Shown piece after piece: positions 48,659 to 60,835 of a DNA stretch of 64,000 nt (position 1 is its first letter; each line of letters opens with the position of its first letter). A program made the position numbers and the translations under genes. The notes under the pieces were generated by a model. The model worked only from the letters and a program-made list of their open reading frames with translations. It ran no database searches and was not told where the DNA came from. The stretch is from Erpobdella octoculata. Taxonomy: Eukaryota; Annelida; Clitellata; Hirudinida; Erpobdellidae. The DNA is taken from assembly GCA_963978895.1 (NCBI GenBank), contig OZ022241.1:17883064-17947063 (forward strand), written 5' to 3'.

Positions 48659-50174
48659 CAGTGGCCGATTCAGCTATAGGCCGGGAGGCGGCCTGTCTCC
48701 CCGCGCCCCTTTTTGGTCTTAAATGGCATCCCTTGGTGCCCCACTATAAAAATGCCCGCCTTCTATGAACGCTGAAAATCACAGGCGTTGAAGCTAGTGA
48801 TCTTTTATGAATGCGTGCATTAAGTCGCATTACTGGCTATAATGTTATATTATCCAGCTGATGCAACTACAGTGCTGTTCCAGGATGGATATGTAATGTA
48901 ATGTGGCGGTGCTGCCTGAGACTGTCAAGGATTTATCTCAAATTGTCCAAAGTTCAACCGGCTCAGCTCTCCAGCCAGTGTCGGATTTCCTCCAGCCAGT
49001 CAACAAGCTTTTCAATAATATTAAAATAACAACCATGGCTGAATCAGTGCTCGGCGGTAATAAACGCAAATCAGGTGATAAATTGATTGGAGCATCTAGG
49101 CGTAAACTGGCAAAAGAGACAAGTTTTAAGGTAGAAGCTAGTAAATGTGTTAAATTAACATAATTTATGACTAAAGTACCAGTAGTTCAATCAGTTGAAT
49201 TTTCTTCGGAAATTAAGCAAGCATCCGATTCAGGTGATCATCACCCAGCTGCGCATTCCAGTACATAGCCTATCCAAACTGAAACACCACCAGCAGCTCC
49301 TGGATTGCATCATAAGCAAACTAATCCGGAATTTGAAGCAGTGGAAAAAATTTCCTGCAGATATTATTCAGGAACCACTTTTTCCTCAATCAGACTTTCT
49401 GAACAATCCAGGACTCTACATTAATACAAGTTTAAGCACAAAACTGATACGAAAATTGTGTAAAATTGGACCATGTCAACCAGAGATCAAAGAACCATTT
49501 CTATTTTTGACAGATGAATTTGAACGCAAGTTTCAAATTTCTTGGTGCACAAAAAGCTTTGAAAAGGGTAGTATGAAAATTGGCTGGTTTTTCACCAACA
49601 AATCAAAAGATGTACTGCCAAGCTTGTTGGTTAGTTGCTGATTGTAAATCTGGAAATTATAGCAAGGAATGGTGTGACCCAAATTCCGGAGTTTCTAATT
49701 GGAAAAAGGTATGGAAAAATTGTTAAACACGAAACTTCTATTCAGCATCAAAAATGTGACATGTCGTTACTTGCTTGCTAAGAATCGTATGTCAAATGAT
49801 AGAACTGTGATATCTGGTTTGATCAGTCAGGAGCGTCACCAAGTGGAAAAGAAAAGAAAAGTTTTAAAACGGATGATAGATGTGACGTTGTTCTTAGCAA
49901 AACAAGGTTTGTCATTCAGGGGACATCGAAAGCATTCTTATTTTAGTGATGATTGTAAAAGTAGAAACACTGGAATTGTTGTCTTTTAAAACATTTCTGT
50001 TTAGATTGTTGAATCTAATTTTGACGTGTTCGGTAATTAGAATAAATTTAACAAGTTAGTCCTTCAAATGTACTCAATACTACTAAAAAATAGTATCTTA
50101 AAATTCGGTGGCGCCCCCGTAAAATTCTCTTCTCACCCCACGCCATAAAACCTAAATCCGCCACTGACTAGTGG
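48651..50174 (+). mobile_element. hAT element with intact 8-bp target duplication
   Basis: ACTAGTGG at 48651-48658 is repeated exactly at 50167-50174. Inside, the ends are cagtggccgattcagc (left) and the inverted ctaaatccgccactg (right), as in hAT transposons. The 1,508-base body holds only the N-terminal half of a transposase, so it is an internally deleted, non-autonomous copy. Confidence 0.88.
48903..49989 (+). pseudogene. hAT transposase N-terminal half (zinc-finger MYM1-like)
   Basis: Frames at 48903-49163, about 49170-49700 (with stops and shifts) and 49699-49989. The last reads ISQERHQVEKKRKVLKRMID and TLFLAKQGLSFRGH, the characteristic start of the DUF4371-type region of these transposases. 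The C-terminal catalytic and dimerisation parts are absent. It lies inside the element with the 8-bp duplication. Confidence 0.75.
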
Positions 50175-51547
50175 ATAAAGACGAAATAAGTTGGAGTACA
50201 ATTTTTGGTCATTTCCACATTCAACCACGACCAAGAAAACCGAATGAAGATTTGAGCTATACTATAGGTGGAAGAATGTCTAGATGTGCGAACAAAATTG
50301 TATACTTTAGAATCAGGTAACTTACTTTCCATTTCCAGACAAGGTGATGATGAGACAATTAATTGACTTCAACAACTGTAAAATGTCTTGGCTAAATTAA
50401 CTCCTACTAGTTTTCAGCACAGCATATAGTGATATAAACTAAAAATTTACTTTCAAACTATTTCCTTCAGATGGGACTGCTGCATTTTCAAAATTTGTAT
50501 CTGTTCGTCGCGGTTCAGCAAAAACGATTTCGACACTTTTGGCCAGACTTTTTGCTTTATGCCAGTTTTTTTTTACAAAATAATCTCTTTGAGCACTGAA
50601 GTTTTGATATCATGGAGTCAACATGGGTTGCTGTTGAGATACCTATAGGCCTACCAGAAAAAGTACCTAATCTGGAAATTTTGGAAACGATACTTCATAG
50701 CAGCATTATCTCATTGTAGACAGTCAAGAAAAGCCAAACTCAAAATCAACTACTTTCAAAAGAAATATTTCTTCACATACAGGGTCACGATCCATCTTTG
50801 GACATCTTGTAAATGTAAAGTGTTGCTTTGATAACATAGCGCTAGTGTTTAACGAATTCATGTCAACTAATAGAATGCAATGCATTAGGAGAAAGCTTTA
50901 TTTTACAGTTCAGCTCGATTGGATGACGGGAAGTTAACAAGCGAGCAAGCAAGACCGACGACAAAGTAAATGTAAGGGGCAAAATTAAAAAGATATCTTT
51001 ATTGGACATTCGCTTAACTTGAATAAGAAACACTCTTTTGCTGAAAATGCTTTGTGTGTGGCTTTTTTTTTAAACTCTTGAGGCAATCTCTTCTTTCTTT
51101 TCTGGTTTCATTTACTGATGGAATGTTTTTATGGCCACACTGGAATCACAGTAAAACAACTATCAACAATATGCTCATCATGGTGAATTAAAGGTAGTGG
51201 GAAAAAAATTTGATGAACATGTGGTGTTAATTGTAGCTCTATAATCTATGTGATAAGATAAAAATTTAAACAAAATCTATCAATCAACATGGAAAAATTC
51301 TCAAATTTATTTTATTTGTTCAGTAAGTACAAAAAAAAACATAAAAGCCATTAATACCATAAAATAGTGTCTCTTGCTATATAATCTTCACAGAATAGCT
51401 AGTAAATTAAACAAGATGTTGATAAATAGTGATTGAGAAAAAGCACAACAGCAATTAAGAAATTGGAAATAAATAATGTTATTATATTGGTCTATTTACA
51501 AACACAACATAAAAACATCTTCAAGAAATAACTAAAAACTTCAACGT
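50175..51547. other. Spacer; degraded repeat sequence
   Basis: No gene seen. A third, short copy of the agctcgattggatg repeat lies at 50912-50972, missing the middle block. Confidence 0.45.
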
Positions 51548-54235
51548 TTACATCATTTTTTTCTTTGTTGCTGTATATTTCTCCATGTACTGCAAAGTGA
51601 TAAGATATTATATTATTAAACAGTATTGAACCACACATCAATCACTTTACAGAAGATTAACAACTAATTTCAAGTTGTATTTAGTAGTATTTACCTTTTC
51701 ATAACCTTCTAACATTTGGAAAGCTTTCTGATCAAAGATGTTCCCTTCAACTGCAAGCAGTGAAATTTGAGAGGAGGCAAGAATCTTCGGTGTGAATGCA
51801 GAAAGTGGGAGACAATTCTCTTCCAGTCGAAGGACTTTTAAGTTTGAGCATTCAGCTATTTTTTCATTCAATTGGCCCAGCTGAACAAAATTAAAAAAAA
51901 ACTGTACTGATAATTTAATCTTGATGTCATTCTATGATAAAATGTTACTATAAGAGTCAGATCCTTTAATGAAAATTTTAAATTGAATCCATACTATTTT
52001 GTAAAACCCCTTATCTTCAAATTAAGTTAAATTTGATCTAAAACTAAGCTGTGTAGAAAAATTGTGAAACAATAATTGTGCATCACAGTTAGAATGAATA
52101 ACTAAAATATCAGCAGCCTAGAAATTTGCAGACTCATTCCAAAAAAACACAATAAGTTGAAATGAAATTAAAAAAAAGGTTAATAGTTATCATCAGACAA
52201 GAGTGATCATCTAGAGATTTCAATAAAAATGCTTTTAAAAAATTCCTAGAAATCTTTAGTTTTTTAACTTCAACAGTAAACTCGAGCACTGCAGTTATTT
52301 AGTTATGTAAAGCTTTATAGAAGTTTTAAACAACAACATGGCATATCTCTAGTTCTCATGGAACTAAAACATTCAAGTAGCAAAAGTTTTAATCATCAAC
52401 CAAATAATTTTTTGAAAGTCAATCAGAAGAACTCAATAAAATGAAAAGCTTGAAAATTGAATAAACTATTTGGTTTGTGAACTTTTGTTTGGCACAGAAA
52501 AAATACCAAAAAATAATTTAGATTTCCAAGATATAGAATAATTGTGCATGTGATTCCATATGCTTTTATAGTGTATTATGGGATTACAAATGAGTAAAAA
52601 TTATATTCACTATATTGCCTTATTGTGATTTATAGTTCCTTCTGAAACAAACTACACCCCTTACATAAATGATTCTAATTGGTCCGCAGTTGAAATGCAT
52701 GTAGCCTAATTTAGCACAAAAAAGTTGTGATGGTGAATCCATCCGATGCAGGATTGTCAATTGTCAATGGAAATATTGGGCTGTTATGTAATGAGTTTTT
52801 AATTTTTGTTGGTCCCTATATCACTTGGGGCTTCCCCATAATAATACTAGGAGACAATCCAGGTAATATTGCCATTATATTTGCAAAGGGTACTATAATA
52901 GCATCTCAGACTGATCCTCCGTACCAATTACCCAATTTTATTTAAATACTATCTTTTAGCAGTTTTTTAGTCCTATCTTGATACTCCATCATTGCTACAG
53001 ACATAGTACAATATTTAAATGCCTTTTTAACAAGACTGAACTGCATTGAGTACTATAAAATATAAAGCTGATTTTTTTACATCAGTTTATAGTTATTTAT
53101 ATCAGATGTTTTAAAACTGATATAGCAGTATGTAAGAAATACCAAAGTAATTCCTGTATCGGATCATAATTATTGAGGCGGAGTTATGCAAAGCTGAAAA
53201 CTCTAATAGCTTATATGTTTTATGTATGCTGCAGACTCATTCAAATAAACAGGACTGAAATGAAAAAAACGAAGATTAAAAAAAAATATAATTCAAGTAA
53301 CATTAAAAATACAATTCAAATAGTTAATTACATTAGAGATCTCTCTAAACCAAATTTGCAAATAAAAAGCATCAATGACTTTTTAAGCAGGTTGACAATA
53401 CAAAGCTGACCTGATTTTGGTTGAGATTTATTTCAACTGCAGTGAGAGATTGGATTTGATCAGGTAGTTCAGTCAGTTGATTTTTGGACAAATCAAGAAT
53501 GCTGAGATTTTTCAAGTCACACAAGACTATAGGAAAGACCCTAATTTTGTTCTCAGAAAGAAGTACTGTTTTAAGATTACGTAGAGAAGAGATGGAGGGT
53601 GGAAGAGAAGTAATACTGTTTTCGTTCATTTCAAGCACTTCAAGCTTTGTATTGTTACCAATATCTTGTGGTATGGAACCTGAAATTTATCACATAAGCT
53701 TAATTAGCTTGTATACACAAAACAGCATAAAATTAGTGTTAAGTTGGCATAAAAATTAAAATAATGAAACAGTAATAAACCTAATCTGTTCTTTGAGCCA
53801 TTTAGAATTTTGAGTTGGGAAAAATGTTTTAGATATGGTGGAAATTGACGTAACTTGTTATCAGAGACATCTAAAGTTCGAAGATTTTTAGCCAGCCTCT
53901 GCATTTCTTCAGGCAGCTTCAATAATTTTTAATTAAACAGATTAAACGTTTTTGATTTAAGATAACTAGTAGTAAAGAACACCTAATACCATATAAGAAT
54001 CTATATTGAAATATTAAATAATTAATAATATTTAAATTTAAGTTATATTACAAAATATCTTGGTTTCATAAAATATACCGGAAGCCATTGCTCCACTCCA
54101 GCCCAGCTTATAATAATAAATTATATATATAGAAGACAAGTTGTCTCAACAAACCTCTGTCAAATTTCTCGTAGACAAATTGCACACTCCAGTCTTTTCC
54201 GCATGTTCAATGTGGTTTCGCAATGAGTTACCCAT
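51548..54235 (-). CDS. LRRC57: Leucine-rich repeat-containing protein 57, complete
   Basis: Exons 54235-54155, 53916-53781, 53679-53411, 51880-51695 and 51589-51548 give 238 codons with the stop (237 residues; human LRRC57 has 239). It starts MGNSLRNHIEHAEKTGVCNL, and Gly-2 makes an N-myristoylation site as in the vertebrate protein. Leucine-rich repeats follow (NLRTLDVSDNKLRQFP, LEVLEMNENSITSLP, NLSILDLSKNQLTELP), then LRLEENCLPL, LLAVEGNIFDQK and the conserved end EGYEKYMEKYTATKKK. All phases fit; donors include gtttgt, gtttat and gtcagc. Cellular role is poorly known in the family; a membrane-associated adaptor is assumed. The 1.5-kb intron 3 holds no other gene. Confidence 0.95.
51881..53410 (-). 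other. LRRC57 intron 3
   Basis: AT-rich. A plus-strand frame at 52727-52945 (FVGPYITWGFPIIILG and so on) is probably transposon debris or chance; its opposite strand has stops. Confidence 0.5.
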
Positions 54236-54487
54236 TTTCTCTCTTGATTTTGATATTTTTGATTTAAAAAAAAGAAAGTCCAAACCTATACGGGCATGAT
54301 TTGAGAAATTCATTGTGTTATTTGTGAAATACAATTAAAGCAAATCATCCGGTTTTTTAATTTTACTTTTTTTACGGATTTTATTTACAATTTGAAAGTG
54401 GCGTAACAACGTAAACACGTAACCACAAACCCAGTAATAGTAGTAGCAGTAGTACCTAATCAATTTAATAAACTTATTCTATCTAAC
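54236..54487. promoter_or_regulatory. Possible bidirectional promoter
   Basis: About 250 bases between the LRRC57 start codon and a candidate divergent exon, including gtggcgtaacaacgtaaacacgtaacc, richer in CG dinucleotides than its flanks. No TATA box is obvious. Confidence 0.3.
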
Positions 54488-54797
54488 TTAACCACTTAAC
54501 TAGCTCTAGCACAGACCAATCAAGGCCAATACAAGTCGATCAATCGTCGGAACTCATAAGAGCAAGAAATTCAATTAAAAAGCAGCAAAACAAACATGTA
54601 CCCTACAATACAACAACTAAAAATGAATTTATTGTTAATGGTGACTTAAGTAACTCTGACTTCACGACAGAATTCAGACAAACTAGAACTCTGAGATTTG
54701 AGACGGCTAGGTTATTTGCTACTGTTTGTCCAGAAACGAGAGGTTTCGTCGCAGATGATCTTTTCAAAACATTTATTCTTCAAAACTTCCATCTCAT
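54488..54797 (+). CDS. Candidate exon of a divergent gene
   Basis: An open plus-strand frame of about 100 codons without ATG reads QSSELIRARNSIKKQQNK, then LRFETARLFATVCPETRG and FVADDLFKTFILQNFHL. It closes at a perfect donor, cat/gtaagt, at 54798. Possible acceptors (acttaactag or ctctagcacag) lie at its left. Residue composition and the strong donor suggest a real exon of a gene running right. No downstream exon was recognised before the repeats at 55.4 kb, and the family is unknown. Confidence 0.4.
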
Positions 54798-55422
54798 GTA
54801 AGTTCCAGTCACATCGATCGTTATGCTTATTAGCTTCTAGTTAGCTTTTGTAACCAAATGTACACTAATCAAACTTCAATCACCATGACTCGAATTTATG
54901 TCTAGCCCAGTCTTTGCTCTATCCTTATTGTACACGCGTTCTCAAGCATTTCTGTATTCTATTCTACCTATACCTATAAAAATATCACTGGCTTTTTTTA
55001 AAGATTACCTATTATTGCTTTAAAGGTGGTTTATAATATCTAACACTCTCGAAGCAATAACTAATAGCCAGCAATGGCAAAGTAGTAAAGTTACCGTGCT
55101 AACAAATTACCCAAACAAAGTAAAGTCGTAACTTTTTTGCAAAATATTACTGAGTGTTATAGTGACTGTTCGGTTAAATATTTCTTAAAGAAATCATAAT
55201 GCAGAAGTCAGAAATGAACTAGTAGACCAGGCCATGGCCACGAGGCCTCTATATAATAAGAACTTTTATATAGGTAAATCACAGATGTCTATAGTTTTCC
55301 ATGAAGAATCAAAAAGTCAAAGATAGATCCAATGTCTGATGAGCACTTTCTGATATTTTCAAAAGAGATTTTCGATCGTTGATATTAGCGGCTAGAAGCA
55401 AGTAGCTCATGAACCATCCTGA
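54798..55422. other. Downstream of candidate exon, no further exon seen
   Basis: AT-rich sequence with no recognised feature; an intron of the candidate gene would be here. Confidence 0.35.
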
Positions 55423-55885
55423 CAGGGACGTAAATTCAGCATTTTCCGGGGGGGGGGGTGGGGGGGTGGGCAAAATTTGTCTACCATTGTATAGCTCAAT
55501 GGAAGGGTCTCGGTGTTGCCCGGGCTTTCTTTGTTTAGTTTTTTTCTCTTTTTTTGCCAATGGAACGTCAAATAAATAACATATTTTTTCTCAATTTTTC
55601 AAAATGTTCTTATAAATGAAGTCTACCTGCATGCATAATGTTGTTTAGATGGCTCCTGCGGCTTGGATGTGATGAGCGAATGCCCACAACACACACACAG
55701 GGGAGGGAGAAAAAGCAGAAAAATGGTCCCCCAATATTTGACTAAATCGTCGCCCCTGCATGCGACTACCCTTCCCCCGGTCATCATCTTTTTTGCAGAA
55801 AAACATAGATGTTATGATAAAAATTTATATTATGGGTCCTTTCAACATGTTGTTCTCTCAAGATTTTGATGAAATGACGTCCCTG
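55423..55885. mobile_element. Short hAT-like inverted-repeat element
   Basis: cagggacgtaaattc at 55423 and the inverted gaaatgacgtccctg ending at 55885 are hAT-style termini around 463 bases with G-rich and C-rich subterminal runs (gggggggggg near 55450, cccttcccccgg near 55770). No matching 8-bp flanks are seen. Confidence 0.5.
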
Positions 55886-56138
55886 ACTGGTTCGCAAAAG
55901 CTAAGCAAAGTTAAGTCGATTGTTGAACGTGGTGATCTCAATTGAGTAGGCACTAACCCTATTTATTCATTGAAAAAAATTGATCTCTGAGGCTGGTGGG
56001 GGGATGCATTCCCAACATCCCCAATAGTAGGACCGCGCCTGTCCTCAGTCCTCAATTGAGATCACCACGTTCAACAATCGACTTAACTTTGCTTAGCTTT
56101 TGCGAACCAGTCAGGGACGTCATTTCATCAAAATCTTG
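55862..56138. repeat. Inverted repeat with ~85-bp arms
   Basis: 55862-55946 (attttgatgaaatgacgtcc ... gatctcaattgag) is the reverse complement of about 56052-56137, apparently perfect. The arms include the right end of the hAT-like element plus its flank, so the duplication happened after that insertion. Confidence 0.85.
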
Positions 56139-56149
56139 GGGTTAGTGCC

Positions 56150-57235
56150 TACTGATCCCAGGACAACTGATCCCAGGACAACTGATCCCAGGACAACTGA
56201 TCCCAGTACAACTGATCCCAGGACAACTGATCCCAGGACAACTGATCCCAGCACAACTGATCCCATGGACAACCGATCCCATGGACAACTTATCCCATGG
56301 ACAACTGATCCCATAGACAACTGATCCCATAGACATAAGCAACTCATTTTTAACTCATTTTTTGACGACAATGGTGGTGATGATGCTTACGTAGCCAGCT
56401 TACTATGGCTGGCTGCATACGACAACGGTGGTGATGATAATGATACTGGCTACTCCAGTTAGTAAACGGAGAAATAATATTTAGTATAAGCGCACGAGGG
56501 CACGATACACAGTCGAAATGAAATTGACAAGTTCTTATAACTTTTCATTGTTTCACTCCTTTCTGCGTGAAGTTCATAATGAGAAATGGAACCGTGCCAA
56601 TCCAAAAATAATAGAGTTTAGCTCATTTCAGAAGTTGTTTTTTTCGAAGATATGAATTAAATGAATTAATGAAGACACTCAAACAGTAATTCTTATCGGT
56701 TTATTTAGGAGTCCATGACTAGGACCATCACTACAGCATCCAAACATACTCATACATACATACATACATACATACATACATACATACATACATACATACA
56801 TACATACATACATACATACATACATACATACATACATACATACATACATACATACATACATACATACATACATACATACATACATACATACATACATACA
56901 TACATACATACATACATACATACATACATACATACATACATACATACATACATACACATACATTCGTACATACAAACAGAAATCGGAAATTATGTATGTT
57001 AATATCAGTTTATTGATTGCAGAAACAGTGAAATATAAAATGATGCAGTTATGGGATCAGTTGTCTATGGGATCAGTTGTCCATGGGATCAGTTGTCCAT
57101 GGGATCGGTTGTCCGTGGGATCAGTTGTCCCGGGATCAGTTGTCCTGGGATCAGTTGTCCTGGGATCAGTAGTCCTGGGATCAGTAGTCCTGGGATCAGT
57201 TGTCCTAGGATCAGTTGCGATGATCCCGAATAAAT
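56150..57235. mobile_element. Foldback-like element with 15-bp tandem-repeat arms
   Basis: The left arm 56150-56335 is about twelve units of ggacaactgatccca. The right arm 57050-57235 is the reverse complement, and unit variants (ggacaaccgatccc, the catggac series, the catagac series) occur in mirrored order, showing the arms are homologous. The interior holds unique AT-rich sequence and a long CATA array and encodes nothing. No clear target duplication found. Confidence 0.6.
56745..56956. repeat. (CATA)n microsatellite
   Basis: More than fifty CATA units with no interruption until near the right end. Confidence 0.98.
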
Positions 57236-57986
57236 AAAGTTAAACATACAGCAAACAGCCCCCCGCCAAACACCAACTATCTATTTAACCTAGATAGTTA
57301 TAAAATATGAAGGGCATCAGCAAAGCGCAATTAATATCTCATTACTATACCTAAGTACGATATGCTTGACCAACCGAAGGTGATTATGTCCTGCCAACTA
57401 TAGCAGCTTATAAATGAGGATATCCAGCTCAGGCGATTCACAATCAGTTTTCAGTTGTTTTCTATTCTTCGTTGTTTGCTGTTTGCTGGCGTTAATTGTT
57501 TAAAAATTAAAAAAATTGAGTTCGTGCAAGCGTAGAACACTAGTTTTCCTTATACTTATATTAATATAAAAAGAAAAATACCAACTGTTTTCTGTGAAGT
57601 CTAAAGGTGGTAAAATACTTAATTTTATTATTCATAAATCAATATTTGTTTTACTAATTCAACTGCACAAACTCTAATTATTAAAATACTTTTACTTAAC
57701 TTGACTTCTCTGTCCGTCTATCTGTCTGTTGTCAAATTTTGCAATCGATTTTAAACTAACTTCCCAATGAGCTAGAGACTTCAAAATTTAAACATACTTC
57801 CGAACTGATCAACAATGCATTCTATCAAATTTTCGGATCGATCGTACAAAATTTAATTAAATAATTATTTTTAATATTTTCGTCGAACTATTTATTGTAT
57901 ATACTAATATTTTTGTTGTTTATGTAGTAAAAATATAAAAGTGTGTTTTTAAAAACTTTGTTTTTGCTTCACTTGTTGTGTTGAAG
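57236..57986. other. Spacer, no gene seen
   Basis: Contains tctgtccgtctatctgtctg near 57708, a repeat-like motif, and a TATAAAA-like sequence at about 57935. Confidence 0.4.
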
Positions 57987-58193
57987 ATGTCAATAAAAAA
58001 TCTTGAACTTCCAGCAAAAAAATGCGCTGCAGCAACTTTATTAAGATTACGTCATTCTTTAAATCCGGACCCACTGAGCATTGAGAGTGCACAAGTTCTA
58101 ACCAAACTTCAAACCCTGAATAGCAAAATTGTCATTTATCTATTCGTTCTATTGAATTCTCGACGAACGAAAATACATTTGAGTCGAACTTGA
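57987..58193 (+). CDS. Small open frame of unknown nature
   Basis: ATG at 57987 opens 68 codons: MSIKNLELPAKKCAAATLLR, then LRHSLNPDPLSIESAQVLTK, becoming low quality after about residue 46. A TATA-like aatataaaa stands about 50 bases upstream. The first two thirds look protein-like; it may be a first exon or chance. No homologue recognised. Confidence 0.25.
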   Translation: MSIKNLELPAKKCAAATLLRLRHSLNPDPLSIESAQVLTKLQTLNSKIVIYLFVLLNSRRTKIHLSRT

Positions 58194-59569
58194 CCAACAA
58201 AAAACCTAACACTCCTTGAATAATGCGTTTGTGTTAACTGAGGTTGTAGGAGAGTGCATGTTCGTCATTCTTTAGACATTAAAGAAGTTAGAATTAGGTT
58301 AAAAACATATCGTTTTAATAAGTTTTTTTGATTAAGAAATGTTGATACGCTGCGAAAGATTTTTGTTGTTGTTTTTCTTTATAAGGGCACAATATAAATG
58401 TTATGTTATTTTGTCTTGTATTTGTAGGGAGATTGAATAGGAGCATACACTTTTCTTATACTCAAAAACGTAATTTGCTTACAACACACCCATAACTTCA
58501 TGATAATTTTAAAATTTATAAGACTCCCAATAAAAAATAAATTTTTCATCCCCCCACCAGAAAATCCTGGGACCGCATCTGGGGAATGCGATTCGATTGC
58601 ATTAATCACATGGATTGTCCAAAGTAAGGGGTTTTATTGGGCTGAATTTAATTAAAACCATGGTGTAAAGAATTTACTGCTTAAGTCAACTTAACCTTTT
58701 ATTTATGATAACCAGTCTCGGCATAAAGGTAGCCAAAAAAGCATTCAGTGGAAAAAAAGGTGCTGATTTTTACAACATTTATGAAGTAATAAATATGGAT
58801 TTTTGATTGGCTTTAAAAATCACGTAACTTTTTAAATTTTACATATTATTGCATAGGAGTGCAAACTTAGAGTGCACATTGAAGAACATCCTGGAAATAC
58901 ATGATTCAGGAGAGAACAAAAATTAGACAAAATTTTTGAATTTGCAACAATTTTTTGGTAGCTTACGGCTGGTTAAAGGTTACATTGATTAAAATACTAT
59001 CAATAATTTTTTTCGTTTGAATTTAATGAATTGTCTTGAATTTACAACTTGAAACTGAAAACTACTTTTGAACCACTTACACTTAGCTATTTAGCTATAC
59101 ACTCTGTTTATATGAAAATTGCAATGAAAAATTGTATACATTATTATACAATATGTTATTTTTTAACAAAAAAAAATTGAATAACAATTTTTTCACTTAA
59201 AGAATGTATTTCAATTAATAACTCAAACAACATTCGAACCTCCACCGGCAGGTCCAGCAAAAATACAAAATAAAAATGACACTTTTATTTTTTATAAATA
59301 AGATCAGTGATTTAACAGTAAATTCTTACAACAGTAGTCATTTGTAACAAGAGTGAAAGCTCAAACAAAAATTAAAATGTTGCCGGATTTCTTCATGCCG
59401 CGGATTTAACTGTTGACTGGCTTTTTGGACGTGTTGGCCTAACCATGACCATAGGTTATATTATATATTTTCGCTGATTTTTTATAACGTTTTGACTTTG
59501 ACACTACGCGCTTTTGTGTCTATCTCAGTGCCATGACGATATTGAAAAGCTCATTGCGCAACAGAACCA
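58194..59569. other. Spacer with transposon-end fragment
   Basis: ccccccaccagaaaatcctgg near 58550 resembles caccccccaccggaaaatcc at 59785, so both probably are ends of related hAT elements. No gene seen. Confidence 0.4.
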
Positions 59570-59819
59570 GATGAGCGTTTAACTGGCCTGGCATTATTAT
59601 ATATCCAAAACGCATTGCCTTTAGAAACAGATGATGTTATTGATAGATTTGCAGCCAGCAAGAATAGGCGTCTTGATTTTGCACTGTAGATTTTTTATTC
59701 TATAAATTTGAATGTTGTCTTTGTGCATACTGTTTGTTTTGTAATTTGTAAAAAAATCTCTTTGTTAAGTTTTGGTTAGATCACCCCCCACCGGAAAATC
59801 CTAGATCCGTCGCTGTCAG
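59570..59819 (+). pseudogene. hAT transposase C-terminus and right end
   Basis: Plus-strand frame 59570-59689 reads DERLTGLALLYIQNALPLET, then DDVIDRFAASKNRRLDFAL and stop, the ending typical of zinc-finger MYM1-like hAT transposases. The right terminus, ctagatccgtcgctg, lies at about 59802-59816. Upstream coding sequence is degraded. Confidence 0.75.
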
Positions 59820-60250
59820 CAGGTATCTGTAGGGATTTACGCATATAATCGAAAATGCCATAGAGCAGGTAATGGCTATACGAAGGTTTTTTAAGGCAAA
59901 AAGCATTGCGGATGAACAATTCCATTGAGTTTTCATCAGAGCATCAGAAATTGCATAATACTCGGCAAAAATAGCAATAGAAATTTAACTCATTGTATGA
60001 TCGTTGTAGCATTGAAATACGTACAACCTGATTTTCTAAAAAGAGTAATAAGTTTAAATGTTTTCAAAATATGTCGGTAAATAAGATTGTTTTTAAACTT
60101 TCAGTTTTTAACAATTTTTTAGTTGAACTTGTTTGATTGATTTTTAAATTCGCTATATTAATTTCATCGCAGTTCTTGCTTGATTGTGGACAAATCTTTG
60201 AAGGGAAATTATCAAACGTGCCGTCATTGAGCTGAAACTTGAAATTAAAT
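59820..60250. other. Spacer, no gene seen
   Basis: No recognisable feature. Confidence 0.4.
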
Positions 60251-60690
60251 ATAGTAGGGGAGACCTGGCACCCTTGATACTAAATTTCGATTTTTCTTAA
60301 TTTGACGAAACTGTTGGAGTTTTTTTGTAAGTTTTTTAAGTGAATTTAATAAAAACTCAAATATCAAATCTAACTTTGTAAACAAGTTTTTTCAAAAATA
60401 TTTGGTAAAAATATTCTATTTGAAACAAACAATTTTCATAATAGTACCGAGTGTGCCTGTGTCTAGGCACCCTTGATACTAAGCACTGTCACCCTTGATA
60501 CTATGTTGGCACTTTTGATACTAAATTTAAAATAAATGTTATTGGCAGTTTTTTCCTTTTTTGCTAGGAATTAGGTATCTCTGTCGCAGATGGCTGGAAG
60601 TCACTTGAAGCATCAAGACTAGCGCCTGCAATGGATGACTGACTAACTGAAATTTTTAGGCCTGTTTCGTTAACATTGTAGATGTTCTGT
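60251..60690 (-). mobile_element. Possible pogo/Tigger-like transposon fragment
   Basis: gtaggggagacctggcaccc at 60253 resembles inverted-repeat ends of such elements, and cacccttgatactaa-type motifs recur four times (near 60269, 60468, 60490 and 60511). On the minus strand at about 60690-60560 a short frame reads PQNIYNVNETGL, close to the NVDETG motif of pogo transposases. This is weak support. Confidence 0.35.
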
Positions 60691-60736
60691 GGTGCATATG
60701 CATGTGCATATGATTGTCGAGTCCGCACTTCTCTAT

Positions 60737-60740
<4 letters not shown>

Positions 60741-60834
<94 letters not shown>

Positions 60835-60835
60835 C
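60741..60835. repeat. (AG)n microsatellite
   Basis: About 47 GA units with one AAA interruption. Confidence 0.98.

Noticed and set aside
52727..52945. Plus-strand 72-codon frame in LRRC57 intron 3
   Set aside because: No splice signals, no recognisable family, and it lies within an intron of a well-supported gene; kept only as a note.
56120..57237. Open frames with GSVVL or TTDPR repeats
   Set aside because: They are products of the 15-bp tandem arms, whose period is a multiple of three.
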